From Chrysoperla carnea (taxonomy: Eukaryota > Arthropoda > Insecta > Neuroptera > Chrysopidae): a stretch of DNA of 64,000 nt. A program made the position numbers and the translations under genes. Shown piece after piece: positions 1 through 13,449 of the stretch (its first letter is position 1; each line of letters opens with the position of its first letter). Below the pieces are notes generated by a model that ran no database searches, was not told where the DNA came from, and saw only the letters and a list, made by a program, of their open reading frames with translations. Location: NCBI RefSeq assembly GCF_905475395.1, contig NC_058339.1, positions 78,334,520-78,398,519 on the forward strand. The letters run 5' to 3'.

Positions 1-242
1 AATTATCAAAAACTTTAAAAATATGTCGTTTTTTGAGATTTCACCATAAGAGCAATGTATTTTATATCGAATTTGAACGATTTTTTTCTTAAAATTTTGA
101 ATTGATACCTAAGCTGAAATTTTAACCACATATTCTTTGAGTAAAAGTCTACCTATAAAAATATTTTAAGCCTTTAAATCAAACATTGTTGTCATGCTCA
201 TACATCCTTAAACACAAATGGTATAAAATTGATTTATATTAT

Positions 243-288
243 TTCGTTTTAGAAGTTACCTTTACCTTCGTTTTAGAAGTTACCTTTA
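243..288. repeat. Tandem duplication, 24-bp unit
   Basis: TTCGTTTTAGAAGTTACCTT occurs at 243 and again at 267, giving almost two full 24-bp units. Simple local duplication with no function visible. Confidence 0.85.
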
Positions 289-789
289 AAAAAATACTCC
301 GTTATATAATAAGATTGAGGAAGTAATTAAAGAAAAATTTCTGAGTTTTTTTATTTTATAATAAAATTAAATGTGAGAAAAAATCAGAATAATCCAATTA
401 TTCAGTTTCTAATCAACACCACATAAATTTTTCAAAAATTATAAATTTATTATTTAAATATTTTTTGATGCTTTGTTCCACTTTATTGCACAATTTTATG
501 ATTCCTAATAAAAATATTTTGAATAAAATATTAATTTTAATAAAAATAGTATCAATTGTTTCGATTGATTCGATAAATTTTGGATGATTATTAAAAGCTG
601 CGAAAACCACAATTGAATTAATATTAAAACATTTGTAAAAATTTTTTAACACGTGGGAGAAAATTGCGCTATATGAGGGTTTTCTCAAATTTCATGGTAG
701 TCAAACACACGCACTTTGTTAACAAATTCTAATTTTTGGATAATATTGTGAAAAATCCTTTTTAACCGACTTTATTACCGACTATTAAC

Positions 790-1060
790 AAAAAAGGAGG
801 AGGTTATCAATTCGAATATTTTTTTTATGTGTGTGTTATCTCAGAACTTTCGACTGGGTGAACCGATTTTGATGATTCTTTTCCTATTTGAAAGCTGGTG
901 CTTTCCGTGTGGTTTCATTTCAATTTGGCCCAGTTCTGACAACGGCATCCATGAGAAAACCATAAAAGTCTTATATTTGCATTAAGTATGCACGACAAGA
1001 AGACGAATAACTCAATATCACGTGAACCGATTTCGATGATTTTTTTTTTAGTGAAAAATT
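790..1060 (+). repeat. Interspersed insect repeat (CCGATTTTGATGATT type)
   Basis: The stretch carries phrases that I recognise from repeats common in many insects (ACTGGGTGAACCGATTTTGA, GAAAGCTGGTGCTTTCCGTG, TTCAATTTGGCCCAGTTCTG). GC content is above its surroundings. Only one copy is in the window, so its ends and class are not fixed. Confidence 0.45.
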
Positions 1061-3406
1061 AGTTAGTGTACTTCAGATTCACTAAAAACCACAAAAAAAA
1101 AATGGTTAAATTATTTGGTCTGCCAATTTGTACTTAGTTTCGCAAAATCAGTTTCATTTCATTTCCTTGAATAATTTTACTTCCAAAAAATTCCATTTTA
1201 CAAAAATATTATCTCGAAATTGTTTAAGAAGCTTAAAATACAATTAAATTATGTTCAAAATTTTCTTGTTTCCTTTGACAAAATCTATTATAAGAATTTT
1301 TAATTAATGTATCAAGAACTTCGCAAACCTTACAGCATGATTCTATAATAATCTATAAATACAAAAATATGGAGGAAAATTAGGAAAGCATACCTCAAAG
1401 TTTCCAAACCGGGAATAAATATTGGTATACCATGAAGCAAAAAGATTGGATGGGAATAAATATTTCTGGTAATAACTATTAATATCAACCATTAAAAAAT
1501 TCTTTTTAGTCTAAAGACAAAAAAAAAAATGTTTTAGAAAGAGATTAAAGAAATTAAATTTGCCATCAAATTAATGCAAACTAAAACAAGGCCTTCAATG
1601 GGTACCTGAAAAATGGCAATTTTTTTCTTTGCAGTGTGATATGCGATATAATGACTTAATTTCCAAGAATAAAAAAAATATATTTCCAATCGGAAAATAT
1701 TGTATTATAATTTAGATCAATTAAAATTTTGGTTTGGATAATAATCTCACGATTTGAAAAGAAAAATTAGTTCAATTACTATAATTGAATAAAATATAAA
1801 TGTAGTTTATCGATATTACGTAAATGCAATTATTTTAATTCTTTTATCAGTTCTATAAAATTATACAATCGTTATGTATTTTTATATTTAAAAAAATTAT
1901 TTTACTTAGGTAATAATCTTGGATAATATTTTACTGACCATGAAAAATACAAATGAATTAGATTTTTTTTAAAATTTGACGGTCGTGAATAAGAAAATTT
2001 TAATGATTTATAAGTATATTTATTAATAAGTTCATGAATTATTTTAAAAAAAAACTCCTTACTTAAAACAGAACTCAGAAAGAAGTAATTAATTAAGTTT
2101 TTATATAATTTACTTTTCGCGGTGAGTTCCTAGATTCCGAGAAAACTGAGAAAAGACATACTATGCATCAAACAGTTGAACCATTAGAATCAAACTTGCT
2201 TTGAAATAATATGATGCTAAAACTATATATATAGCCAGGTAGATTTAATTCAAATTTATATAAAGGTCCTTTTAGTCGACAATTAAAAGAAACTTTAAAT
2301 TCTATAGTCGTTTGGCGATACAAATAAAATTAATTATGATTAATTCATAAAATATTGCAGGCAAAAGCGCACCCAGATTTTGACCCAAGGGGGAAAACAG
2401 GAATTTTTGGTCTATATACACTCGCAAAAAATCTATTTTTGTATCATTTCGACATTTGCAATCTTCTTGCAATTTTATTTACGTATTGTGTTAACAATGT
2501 CTTTTTTTAACAAATACGGTAGACAATCGGAAATAAAATATCCAGGAGGATTTCTTCCAGTATGTTTCGGCTGTCAGTCAAAAAAGGGTTATTTTAAACA
2601 TAATGATTGCAAGTGGCAAAAAAAGGCGAAACCAAAGTAAAGTGTCCACAAAAGTAGTCAAAATAAACGTACCTGCATGCAATCAAGTTTTAATTAACTT
2701 TCAACTAAAGCAAAAATTGGATTTGAGATCCTTGGGACTTCAAGTTAGAAATCATAAAAATATTTGACAAGTATGCTGAAAAATTATTTTCTATAGTGCT
2801 TCAAAAAAATATATTACGTTTACAATATTTCATGGAATGAATTTGTTTGAAATTTGATAAAAAATTTTTAATGCATTTGGTTAGTTAATTAGCATAAAAT
2901 AAAAAAATGAAATAGGAAGTTTTTGATAGAATATTATTATTTTCTCAATTTTCACAAAAATGATTTATATTGATTTAAAAATAGAAATTGTTAAAAATAG
3001 AAATTTATCTTGTAAATCGTAAAGAAAATTAAATCAATTTTCATGTGCTATGGGGAAATAAAATAAACAAGTTATAAATTATATTTTTTCCAAAAATAAT
3101 TGTGAGCTTATTACAAAACTGTCATTTTTCTAATATTAATTTATAATTTATGTGAAAATATGATAACATTCATTTTTTGCTATGAAACAAAAAATAGGGG
3201 TATCAACTTTCAATTAAAATTAAAGAATTTCGTGGTAATCGACGAAAAGAAAAATTGGACATTTGAGCTGGTGTTATTGCGAGAATAGTCGATCGGATAA
3301 TATCACGTAGCATTATAATTTTGAGCATGTGTGCATTTTGTAGAAATTTAAGACAATATCCAGTAAGTTTAAGTTACATGTTTCCAAATATAATATAGAT
3401 AGATGG

Positions 3407-4826
3407 ATATTAAGAAACCATAGTAGTTTATAACAATACTGTTCAAAAGTATGAAAGAACTGTCTAATAAAAAAAAGCTCACTCTTTTAACGGTCTATTT
3501 TTTGCCAGCGTGACGTACGTCATTTACAGTAATTTTCCCATTATATACAAAAGTTAGTTTCTATTTGAATGCAAGGTGCTAATATCAACAGTAAAATATA
3601 TATTTAAATTTCCTCTTTACTTTATCATTAGCTTCAAACTAAACTGCCATACTTTTATTTCGAATAACATTTCCGGTTTATTTTTGTTTTGTAAATATTG
3701 AATGGTTAAAGAATGATATTTTTAAAATTAAAAATGAAATAACTTTTTTAACAGAATAATTGATAAACCAACACACTTAATTTTTTCCAATTTAAATTTA
3801 TACATTTTCGCAGTGTCCATAAAAAGAATATTCATTTGAAAAAATAAAAATTGGAAAATACAAATTTTTGTATCCATTGTTCCGTTAAAAAAACAAAAAT
3901 AAATTCCAAAATATTATTCAAAAATACAATGATGACAGTTCACAATTTAACACATCTTATTCAAATTTGCGGATTTATAATTTTTGTATGGTATAGGATT
4001 GTGGGAAAATTTTCTTTTTATGGATAATTCATCACAAAAATTAAACACGTTTGTTTTGTGTTAGAGTGTTAAATTTTTTTTGTTTTGGATAACAATAGAT
4101 TCGCGAATTAAAAACAATGATGCATGAATAATTTTCCCTAAATTTACATTGTTAGAAATTATGCGTTAGAAGTTATCTAAAAGTTATTCAGTGAAAACTG
4201 AATTCATATAAAAGTCATCGTTATAAGTTATTAATTCAGTTAACCTACGAAACGGATGATAAAGTTGCTATTAGAAAGCAAAAAATACATTATTATAAAA
4301 GAAAACAAGCTAATGAACAGATTATGTTTACAGCTAATCAATAGCTAAGTTAGCCTCAAAAATTCGCAAAAGCCAAAATAACGGTTTTCTTGCGATAAAA
4401 AAAAAGTTGACGTCCAATGCAAAAAAATTAAATGCCATCTTTCGGAACTTTTTTTAATCTTCTTAGTAAAAAGACTAATTAAAGCATTATATTTTTTAAA
4501 TAATACTAATTTAAAAAATTTTTAACTAACTACATAAGACAAATTATAAACATTATCATATTATCATTAAATCCGGACATACAATAATTAATAATTCCAG
4601 ACATTTTTCCTCCGAAGGTTAAAAAAAGATCCGCTAGATGGCAACACTAGGGGCGGGGGGGGGGTACAAATATATCCTGCCATCTAGAAAATCTTTTTTA
4701 ATCTTCAGAGAAAAAAGGCTAATTTATTGAATTCCTAACAAAAGTCATTTTAAGACTGAACTGTCTTAAAAAGTTCATTCATAAATTTGAATAGTATTAA
4801 TATAAATTACTATGGTTTCTTAATAT
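3407..4826. mobile_element. Possible DNA-transposon remnant with long inverted ends
   Basis: TATTAAGAAACCATAGTAGT at 3409 is matched in inverse orientation near 4804-4823 (22 of 23 bases over the core), and similarity continues inward for about 50 more bases (CAATACTGTTCAAAAGTATG against the inverse of CATAAATTTGAATAGTATTA). The 1.4 kb between has no transposase frame. Termini and target duplication are unclear. Confidence 0.45.
4604..4716. repeat. Foldback hairpin with 40-bp arms
   Basis: Arms 4604-4643 and 4678-4716 are imperfect inverse copies (both contain CTAGATGGCA and an A/T-rich run). The loop carries a GGGGC plus ten-G run. A third, direct copy of the right arm (GCCATCTTTCGGAACTTT) begins near 4434, so this module has been duplicated locally. 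Confidence 0.65.
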
Positions 4827-6261
4827 CGGAATCGATACGGTTTAAGCAGGTTATTGTAGTTTTAATTTCAGGTTAATGTCAAAATGATTTTCTGAATGTA
4901 TAGTTAATCCAATTTCAATTATTGAATGGAGGAGGAATTTTAAGCAATAGTAGCAAATTACAAATTATATTAGGTAAGAGAGTAAACTGCATTATCATTC
5001 AACTAAAATATTAAACAGAACAAAATGGTTATTATTGCGGCAATTGAAAATTTTTGAAACTACAATGGTAATTGGTAATAAACCTGCATGAAAATTATTT
5101 ATTATAAACATGCGTAAGAATTTTTTATATTACACTGATAATTCGCCCCCCTTTATCATGTTGTAAGAAATACTAGAAAAAAATAGAAAGTGGGTTAAAC
5201 AAAAGTTGTAAAAAGAAACCCTTATTGTTTATAAAATTGAATTGTTTCTGTATTTCAATAAAGCATTTTTTTATATTTATTTCTTTTAATAACTGCCTAG
5301 TGATTCTGACATTTTTCCGGTCATTAATGATTGCTATATTCATGAAGTTACAACAAAATTTATCATCAAAGTTGAAAATAAGGTACAAATAATTTCAGCC
5401 ACAAGTCTAAACTTGCCTTGACACTCGTACTACTTTAATTGGTAGTTTAATTTATAATACTCCCTAAATATATTTTTAAATAAATTTACTTATTAATTGT
5501 AGAGAGCTTTACTTTGTGGAACTCCATAATTACGATAAGAAATAAAATTTACTTATGTTCGTATTTATATATATATTAATCTCTATCGAGCTTTTAGGCT
5601 TATGTGCAGAATGAAATCCGTGTATAGCGTGATTTAAACTATAGCTCATTAATCAAGGACAACTGTGCTTAATAATCTTAATAAATTGCAATATTTACAA
5701 AAAGAAATTTTCATTTTTATAGGTCAAATGATTTTTTTAAAAAACGTGATTTTTCTTCAATAAAAAAAAATTAATTAACTGATAAAATATCAAACAAAAT
5801 ACATTAAATTCTGAAAGGCGGAGTAAACTGGCGAGGGGGGGGGCGGATTTATAAAAATAAATTTTGATTATCGTTACTAATGAATGAATGCTTATTTTAA
5901 ACTATAAAAAAACTATGTGAATAATAATTATTAAAAAAAATAGAAATGATTCAAATGAAGGTAAAAAAATTTTAATAGGATCGTTAAACGATTCGAAATT
6001 CATTATTTTTGTGTGTTGTTTGCATGCGTATAAACTCGTGCATGCTAAAATTAAGAACTCGATTATTTAAATTTAAAAAAGGTATTATTTTTTTGATTGT
6101 TATCGATTAATTTGAACTTGACTTTGAAAAAAAAAAATTGTGTTTACGAGTAACGCTATGAGACCAGACAGAAATTAATAGGATGGTTTAGATTCAAAAT
6201 TCGGTCCACTACAAAATGTTTTTGAGATTTCCGCACCAAAAAATTAAAATCCATGAAATTA

Positions 6262-6336
6262 ATGGTGGAAGCGCATAAAAATAATAAATTACATTACATT
6301 TTGTTATTCAAATGTATATATTTGCGCTTCCACCAT
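6262..6336. repeat. Perfect 14-bp inverted repeat
   Basis: ATGGTGGAAGCGCA at 6262-6275 and its exact inverse TGCGCTTCCACCAT at 6323-6336 surround a 47-base AT-rich loop. The arms are GC-rich against the background, as in small foldback or MITE remnants. Confidence 0.7.
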
Positions 6337-9284
6337 ATTTAACCAAAAATGTGAAATTTAGATATTATGAAAGGGTGTTTATTACTGCCGAAAGCCGAGC
6401 TACAAGAAGCTCCATTTAGGCCAAAGGTCAGGTATTTCAAAGTTTTAAGTTTTGATTTTTGTCGACGGTCCCCATGATCGACTGTTTTTTTTTTTATAAG
6501 GTTCTAGCACACGGAGGAAAGCCGTACAAAAACACTTCACCGCAACTACCCATTTGTACCTGTGACTGGAAAAATCTCACCTGTACCGTGCAAAACTGAC
6601 AACATGGTGTTTAAGCTTACTTTTACATATGGGAGCCTCTTATTTAATGTGATTCCTGTTGTGTCATTTCACCCAAAAAATTTTAACACGGGTTTGTGTA
6701 GTCTATTAGATAGAATACTAATTTTTGAAAATTAATTTGCGATGAAGTGCAAATATTGTTTAAAATATTTCATCAGAATCTCAAATTTTCGTCAGAAAAT
6801 ATTTAAGTAATGCTTTTCGTTGAAGAGCCAATAACTTGATAGTTATTATAAATACCACATAAGCCATCTTTTGCATTTTTAATTGATTACAATTATTTTC
6901 GAAATATTTAATATAAAAATGAAATTTTCCATAAAAAAAAATCATATTCGCACAATAAAAGTAATGAATTGAAATCCGAACTATTGAATTTAATGAATCG
7001 GAAATATTAAAATATAGATTTTCAAAAAACTTAAATATCTTACATTAGTTTTCTCAAATTTTTAACTTTTAATTTTTCTATGGTAAATAAAATATAAAAA
7101 TTAATGGTTAGTGCGGTTGAAAAACAAATATATGTACGGAAATATAATCGATAACATTTCCCATCAAAATTTATTTTTATTACTTTTAACTGTGAAAATT
7201 GATAACCATTTGTTCACACATTATTTGTTTTGATAAAATTTGACTTTGAAAATATGGTCATAATTTACATAAACATTTTCTGGTAAACAATATTTATATC
7301 CTGGTTTTAATTATTTTTTATTTACAAATAATGAAATTTTTATGAATATCCTATTTCCGAAACTGAAAAACAGCCTTCTAAACATACAAGGGCTTATTTG
7401 ATCATATATTTAAGATTTATGTACAGTTTGAGAAGGTTTGAACGATCTTATCAATATTTTAATGAAAAATTAAATATTTTTATTATTATAATTTTTTTTT
7501 TTGGTTTTATATTATTTTAATTAAAATTTATGAGCCACAAATCTCAAGAATATGTTAATTATATATTTCTTGGCAGTTAATAATAAAATCAAAACCATCC
7601 CACATGTTTTTCGAATATTTATGAAATTCATATTTAATTAAACGAAGACAATTTTTCGGAAAAATTCTCATATATTTAAAAATTATGTGAGAAAATCTTT
7701 ATAAATGTAAATTAACGTTAGGCAAAACGTTAACATTGTATAAATTTGGGTAAATTTTTTCAAGAAAAAGTATTTGACATCTAAAACTAGTTAGTCTTTT
7801 TAATATAAAATTAATTAATTTAATATAAAATTTAGAAAAATTAATTGATACCCTTAGTAATTTGATACCCAATTAAAAAAGCAAAAATGATCTACGAATG
7901 AAATTTAATAATTTGAAATAATATTTTGGGTCTAGTTATTACCGATGGTCATGTAATTAATTGATTAATTAATTAATTAATTAATTATCTCTTGCTTTAA
8001 AGAAATTATATAAATACGTAAATTCGACGTCGTGAAAAACAAAACTTTCTAAAAAAATTTAAAAACTTTTTAATTAAAATATTAATTATGAAAATTATAA
8101 TTAAAATTATTATAAATTAATAAATTTCAAATAAAAAATACGAAAATAGTACCTAATAAAAAATTTTATTTTAATTATGCACCTATCGATTCGATCATTA
8201 ATCTATTTTTTATAAAATTTAAATATTTTCAAAGTTAAAAAAAACAAAATTAAGTTTTAATCATTAAAAAAAAATTTATATTAAGTTTTTAATACTCAAC
8301 ATCAAGGTCCTTTTTGGAAGAAATTAAAATTAATCATACAACAAAATAAATTTTTTTTGATACTTGGAATTAAAATGGGTGGCTTTTCCTTGTAAATCTC
8401 TGATCCAAAATTTTTATTTTGTATTCTATCTCTGAGTTTATTTTTAATGTTTTTGGGTTCAACAAAATAAAATTATGTTTTGAGCAATGTTTTTGATAGG
8501 TCGTTATAAAGTGCGCCATTATATTTAAAATTAATAGTAAGTAAATTTTACCTAATATTGAACTCCTACTTTATAATTAAATTTTTTCTAAAATACCTTC
8601 TTTTTTTATTAAAATCGTCCTAATTTAGAAAAAACAAATTTTTATTTCCTAAATATCATGTTTTCGTTTTGACATTGATAATGCTAGCATGAAAAAACCA
8701 ATTTAATTTTATTTACGATTTCAATACTTATTTAAGTGCTTTACCAAAAAAAAAAAAAAAAAAAAAAACAAAAAAAAAGTAGATTAATTTTAATTTTATG
8801 GAGTCACAAAAGTCAGTCAGTGTTAATGAAAAAATTATGGCTATTAATTTTTTTGAGATATTGACACAATTGCTATGAAGGTTATTAATTCATTTTCGTA
8901 TAAAAAAAAATTTATTCTGTTTAAAAAGAATAATTGCTCTAAATTCTATTACTTAATAAAATTCTGTAATTTTTTTAATTTTCTCCAACCAAAATTATTT
9001 TAATTTTTGTGAAACAATAGAAATATTAATTAAAATTCAAGTAATTTTAACATCGAGTTTTCAAATGAATTCTAGATTTTGATGTTTTGTATATTCCTTT
9101 TAATTTATTTTTAACATTCTTTAAGTAACAAACTAAATTATATCTTACCTAATAAGTAAAAATATACGTCATGTGTCAGTAATGTGACAAAAAAAAGGGG
9201 GGGGGGGGGTTAAAAGAAATGTGACTTTTAGGGTTCGTTACCAATTGTACTTAATTTTTGCAAGGTGGATATCACGTTTCTGCC

Positions 9285-9327
9285 ATTAAGTAATATGCCT
9301 GAAAAATAATCAGACATATTACTTAAT
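9285..9327. repeat. Hairpin, 18-bp arms
   Basis: ATTAAGTAATATGCCTGA (9285-9302) and its inverse (9310-9327) match at 17 of 18 positions around a 7-base loop. Confidence 0.75.
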
Positions 9328-9458
9328 GTCAAGGTAAATAAGCACCAGTCACCACCGTTACTAAAGGTATAACCTTGTAGGAATCGTTTACTAACAATAG
9401 TGGCAAATAGACACAAATTTACAAAAATTATATCGCATATCGCTCAAAAAAATTTAAA

Positions 9459-9587
9459 TTCTATGTGTATCTTGCATCACAAAATCTGCAAAAGTTGATT
9501 ATCTATTTAGAATATCAGTAAAAATTCTAAGGTTTTGTTGGTAGGTATATCATGTGCAGATTTTGTGACGTAGAGTGTACATAGATT
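9459..9587. repeat. Inverted repeat with arms of about 30 bp
   Basis: CATCACAAAATCTGCA (9475-9490) pairs with TGCAGATTTTGTGACG (9555-9570), and weaker pairing runs outward to about 9459 and 9587. Close to the hairpin at 9285, so both may belong to one decayed foldback element. Confidence 0.55.
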
Positions 9588-11063
9588 GTACAATTTTAAA
9601 GACGAATCAGAAAAAAAAATGTGTATGTTTGTCTTTGTTGGAAAATTCCTTAGCTCACACATTATTGTAATGTAGGCTTTTATATTTGTGACAAAGACAA
9701 CAGACAAAGACATAATTACATGATGACGTAAAACTATTTTGGTTTATTGGTTGTACAGCGTTATCATTTAAAATTTCAATCGTAATGAAAAATACAGTAC
9801 AATTTTATTTCCATTTTTTATCAACAAAAATCTTGAACTGAAAGTATTTTTGACAATCATTTTAATAATCAAAATTTTACGGGCAAGCTAATTTTCGGAA
9901 TGTATTCGTAATATCATATTAAAATTTATGTATTAATCACATAACTTGCCTAACAAAAATTTTTGGTTCTCATGCATGGAAAATGATATGCGGAAAATTC
10001 ATTTTAAATTCTTGTGAAACAATATTAGAGCTATGTATGTAATTATATATGCTACACTTTGATTAGATTTTCAGGTAAAATTATTATTTTGTCCAAATTT
10101 CAGACATTTTTATTATTGTTGGTACACTCTGTGTCACAAAAAATGCACTTGTTATACCATTCTAAGTGTTATAATAACTGTAGTAAGTGTTATTTTAAGG
10201 ACGTTTCTAGGAAAGGACAAAAAAATCACGTTTTCTTAGGATAATCTTTAAGTCGTGTATATGCATTTTCATTAATTTCCTTTATAAGCAGGTAAATTTT
10301 TTAATACTTGAGCCGTAATTGTTTGCGTTTTTAACATGAAAATCCTATATTGAAGTGATTTTAAAGGTATGTTTTATAATGTAACAAGGCTAATTTTCAT
10401 AAGGTTAATTTGAAAAACTAGTATTCATTAGTTAAAAGCATGAATGAAATGAGATGAAATTGCATGTATTTGTGTGTTATTTCTTCAATAAATGATTTTC
10501 TCTAGATCTTTAGACATCAATATTTCTTTCATACAAAAATTATACCTTCCATTAAAACGTGCAAGAAATAAAAATTTTATATTTTTTACTGATAAAGATT
10601 ATTTGATAACCGAAATATTCATCATATTATTTATGTCATAAATGTTTTGAAATAATTTGAATTTTTGTAACCCTCAATTAAAGCGTGGTACAAAACACGA
10701 TTTTAACATTAAAATAACTAAATTTTATTATTAGTTTTTAGGGACTAATGACTATAGTTTTATTTTTTGAAACAATTACCGTTTAAATTTATGTATTTTT
10801 AAATACGATTTAAAAATGAAATTCATTGTTTAATTGTTTTTAAAAAATGCAAAAACAATTTGAATTTGAAAGTCAATTTAAATTGAACACATTTTATTGT
10901 TCTAGACATAATTCTGCCGGTACGATTGTAAATTATCAAAAAATTAGGGTATTTAACATTTGTTATCAGAATGATTTTATATTTGTAACAAATTTCGACA
11001 ACAGTATTTGCCAGTTAATTTTATTTGAAAGATTCCAAAATATAAACAAGTGAAATTTACAAA

Positions 11064-11346
11064 ACTCCCGACAAATTTTTCGGGTACGGAACCCTAAACT
11101 CGCATTTAAAACATATTTAAGAACACTCTCTATTAAAGTTTTTCTTAGCTTTTTTCTTTAAAACTTTTTCCAAACTGAGCCGATTTGAAATATCATCCCC
11201 AATTTTGAGTGTTTTCGGGTACGGAACCCTAAATTCGCACTTAAAACTCATAGCTGAGAATACTCTCATTAAAATCCCTTTCAAACAAAACCAAAAAAAT
11301 CAAAATCGGTCCACCCGTTTAGGCGCGTTTAAGTTTGGGGGTTAAA
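11064..11346 (+). repeat. GGTACGGAACCC-family repeat, copy G1
   Basis: Contains GGGTACGGAACCCTAAA twice, AAGAACACTCTC, and ATCGGTCCACCCGTTTAGGC, shared with copies near 31560-31860, 45183-45512 and, inverted, 48322-48635. This is a dispersed non-coding family seen in many insect genomes; its class is not evident here. Confidence 0.7.
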
Positions 11347-11830
11347 AAAAAATAAACTAATATCATCGATGACCGGATGGAAATTATTTCGACGCAATAA
11401 ATTAAATTTCCAGGATTTCTTTTTATTTTATTTTATCGAATTTAATTTTGTAAGAATCTAATTTTCTATTGATTAAAAAATTAATATTCTAATATTTCCC
11501 TAATTTTCTAATTTTCTTCTAATATAAAAATTCCAGCTATTATATATATATTGTTTTATGGCTTGTTAAATACTCAATGTTCTTGTTTCTAAAATCCTTT
11601 TTCTAATTTAAATATTTTTGCCGATTACTATAATCGTTTTATAAAAATAACTTAATCACATTTATTTTTTGAAAAGAAAGTTACGAAACAGCTAACGAAT
11701 TTTATAGTTAAATTGTACATAAAGTACTATATCGTTATCGTTTTCTGTAAATTTTGATTAACTAACTAATAACTTATTAAATTTTGATAATTTAAAAAAT
11801 TTGATTAAACTGTAAAAAAAAAATAGTTAC

Positions 11831-11971
11831 CTTCTCATAATCCTTCCTTAAAGTAGCCAATAATTGTTCAGCATGGTCTGCTTGTGATGCCGCTCTCGTA
11901 ACTTCCGATCGATCCAAATCGCGTTCCCGTAATAATTTTGAAATTTGTTGATCTTTTTCACGTATTGATTC
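11831..11971 (-). CDS. CLIP-190: CLIP-190/CLIP-170 homologue, exon g: start of the coiled coil
   Basis: A 141-nt exon of exactly 47 codons, phase 0 at both ends, acceptor TTGGTTGGCCAG, donor GAGAAG/GTAACT. It reads ESIREKDQQISKLLRERDLD, RSEVTRAASQADHAEQLLAT, LRKDYEK. This matches the beginning of the CLIP coiled coil (pattern KEKxxHIEQLLxERDLERxEV in relatives), charged with heptad-like leucines. Joined to exon f it gives GLAKESIREKDQQ, which aligns without a gap to the family, so no exon need be missing between them although the intron is about 17.9 kb. The following exons, encoding the long coiled coil and C-terminal metal-binding motifs, are not seen and should lie beyond base 1. Confidence 0.9.
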
Positions 11972-13449
11972 CTGGCCAACCAAAATCAAACAAACGCGAC
12001 ATAATAAATCAGCCGCCAATTTCATTGTGTTGTAAAAATCCAAAAAATTAGAATCCCCAAAATTATCACAGTCTTTTAGTACGAAAAAATAATTCAAAAA
12101 AAGTCTCTAAGAAAACTATCACTTTTTTATAAATAATATCACTACGCTCAAAAATTTAAGTTAAACGACACTAAAATTATTTCATGTGGTAAATAATTCG
12201 AACTAAGCATTGCCAAAAATTTGTGTACGAAAAAAAAAATTAGAAATCAACAACAGAATAATATTGCTGAAGTTTTCGCGACTGGATTAAATTTTTTGAG
12301 AACCAGTGCAATGGTGTATGCAACAAACTGATGCACTATTTTGACTGATCAATTAATTTGAGTGCACATAATTTTTATATGTGTTGGGTTCCAAAAAACT
12401 ACCTCTAAAAGTATACTGGAAAAATAATAGAGATGGAAAATTTTTGAGTCATATCACCCATAAAAATGTGATATGTGTATGTATTCTGTGAAAATCACTA
12501 CTGAATTGTATTTTTCATACACACACATGTATGTAAATTTTGAGCCAATCACTAAGCAGCTACCAATAGGCTGCTGGTTTTGAGACGTGCTCATTCACAC
12601 ATTTAAAGTACTATATTTATGTTAATAATAAAAATACTTTACATATTTTTTCGGATCAAAGTAAATCCAATTTTCTTCAAGTGTGAAAATTTGTATTTGA
12701 TTCATTTTTTAACATTGAAGTGCGTTGTAAACATTCGGATGATAACATCGACGGAAAAAAAAATAGTGTGAAAAACTTGAGAAGAAACCGTGATTCATTG
12801 CCGGAAAAATTTGGCGATTGTAATTTTTTGGTTGAAAAAAAAAAAAATTATGGGAATTATTTTTGTTACCTGCAAACTTGTTTTCGATGCATATGGAGTT
12901 GAGGCTGGATTTGGCTGCAATTAAAGAAAATTATTTTTTAAATATTATAAAATTTAAAAATTTTATCCAATTTTATTCTAGTTTTAAAATACACAACAGT
13001 TCTTGTTATAATTATAAAAATAAACACATGTGTTTGTTAAAAATGTTACAAGTTTTTCAAAGGAATAAAATTTTATTGAACAAGTATTTTTCGTAAAAAT
13101 TGTAATAATATCTCCCTCTTACTTATTCCTTATCTTACTTATTCCTTTATCTCTCATGATTCACTCCTAATTTTCAAGCTAATTATGTCTAGGTTTGACG
13201 AAAAATATACTTACGGTCTAAAAATGTACCGCTTAGGAAAAAACAAGCTAGACAAATAATTTGAACGAAAAAATATCGTAATTTGAAATAAATTTAAATA
13301 TAAGTAAAGTTAAATAAAGGTTATTAGGCAAACATGTTAGTTTTTACAGATGCTCTCCTAATACTCTAAATATATAATTACTATTTTAAATATAATGTCT
13401 CCTAATATTAATTTATGAACTTTTCTACGAAATTTATTGTTTGTTCTTT

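Larger units (their letters stand above)
1..11830. other. Intron 3' of CLIP exon g: repeat-bearing, no exon found
   Basis: No host coding exon can be supported here. The stretch should be CLIP intron, since the next coiled-coil exon has not been reached. It holds a short tandem duplication (243-288), an interspersed repeat (about 790-1060), a possible DNA-transposon remnant with long inverted ends (3407-4826) with a foldback inside it (4604-4716), hairpins at 6262-6336, 9285-9327 and 9459-9587, G-homopolymers at 4655, 5835 and 9197, a poly-A run near 8745-8778, and a GGTACGGAACCC-family repeat at 11064-11346. The remainder is featureless AT-rich DNA. Confidence 0.7.

Noticed and set aside
2380..2640. 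86-codon open frame ending CFGCQSKKGYFKHNDCKW
   Set aside because: The Cys/His spacing is not a known zinc finger, no start context or exon signals are visible, and it lies in unstructured AT-rich DNA.
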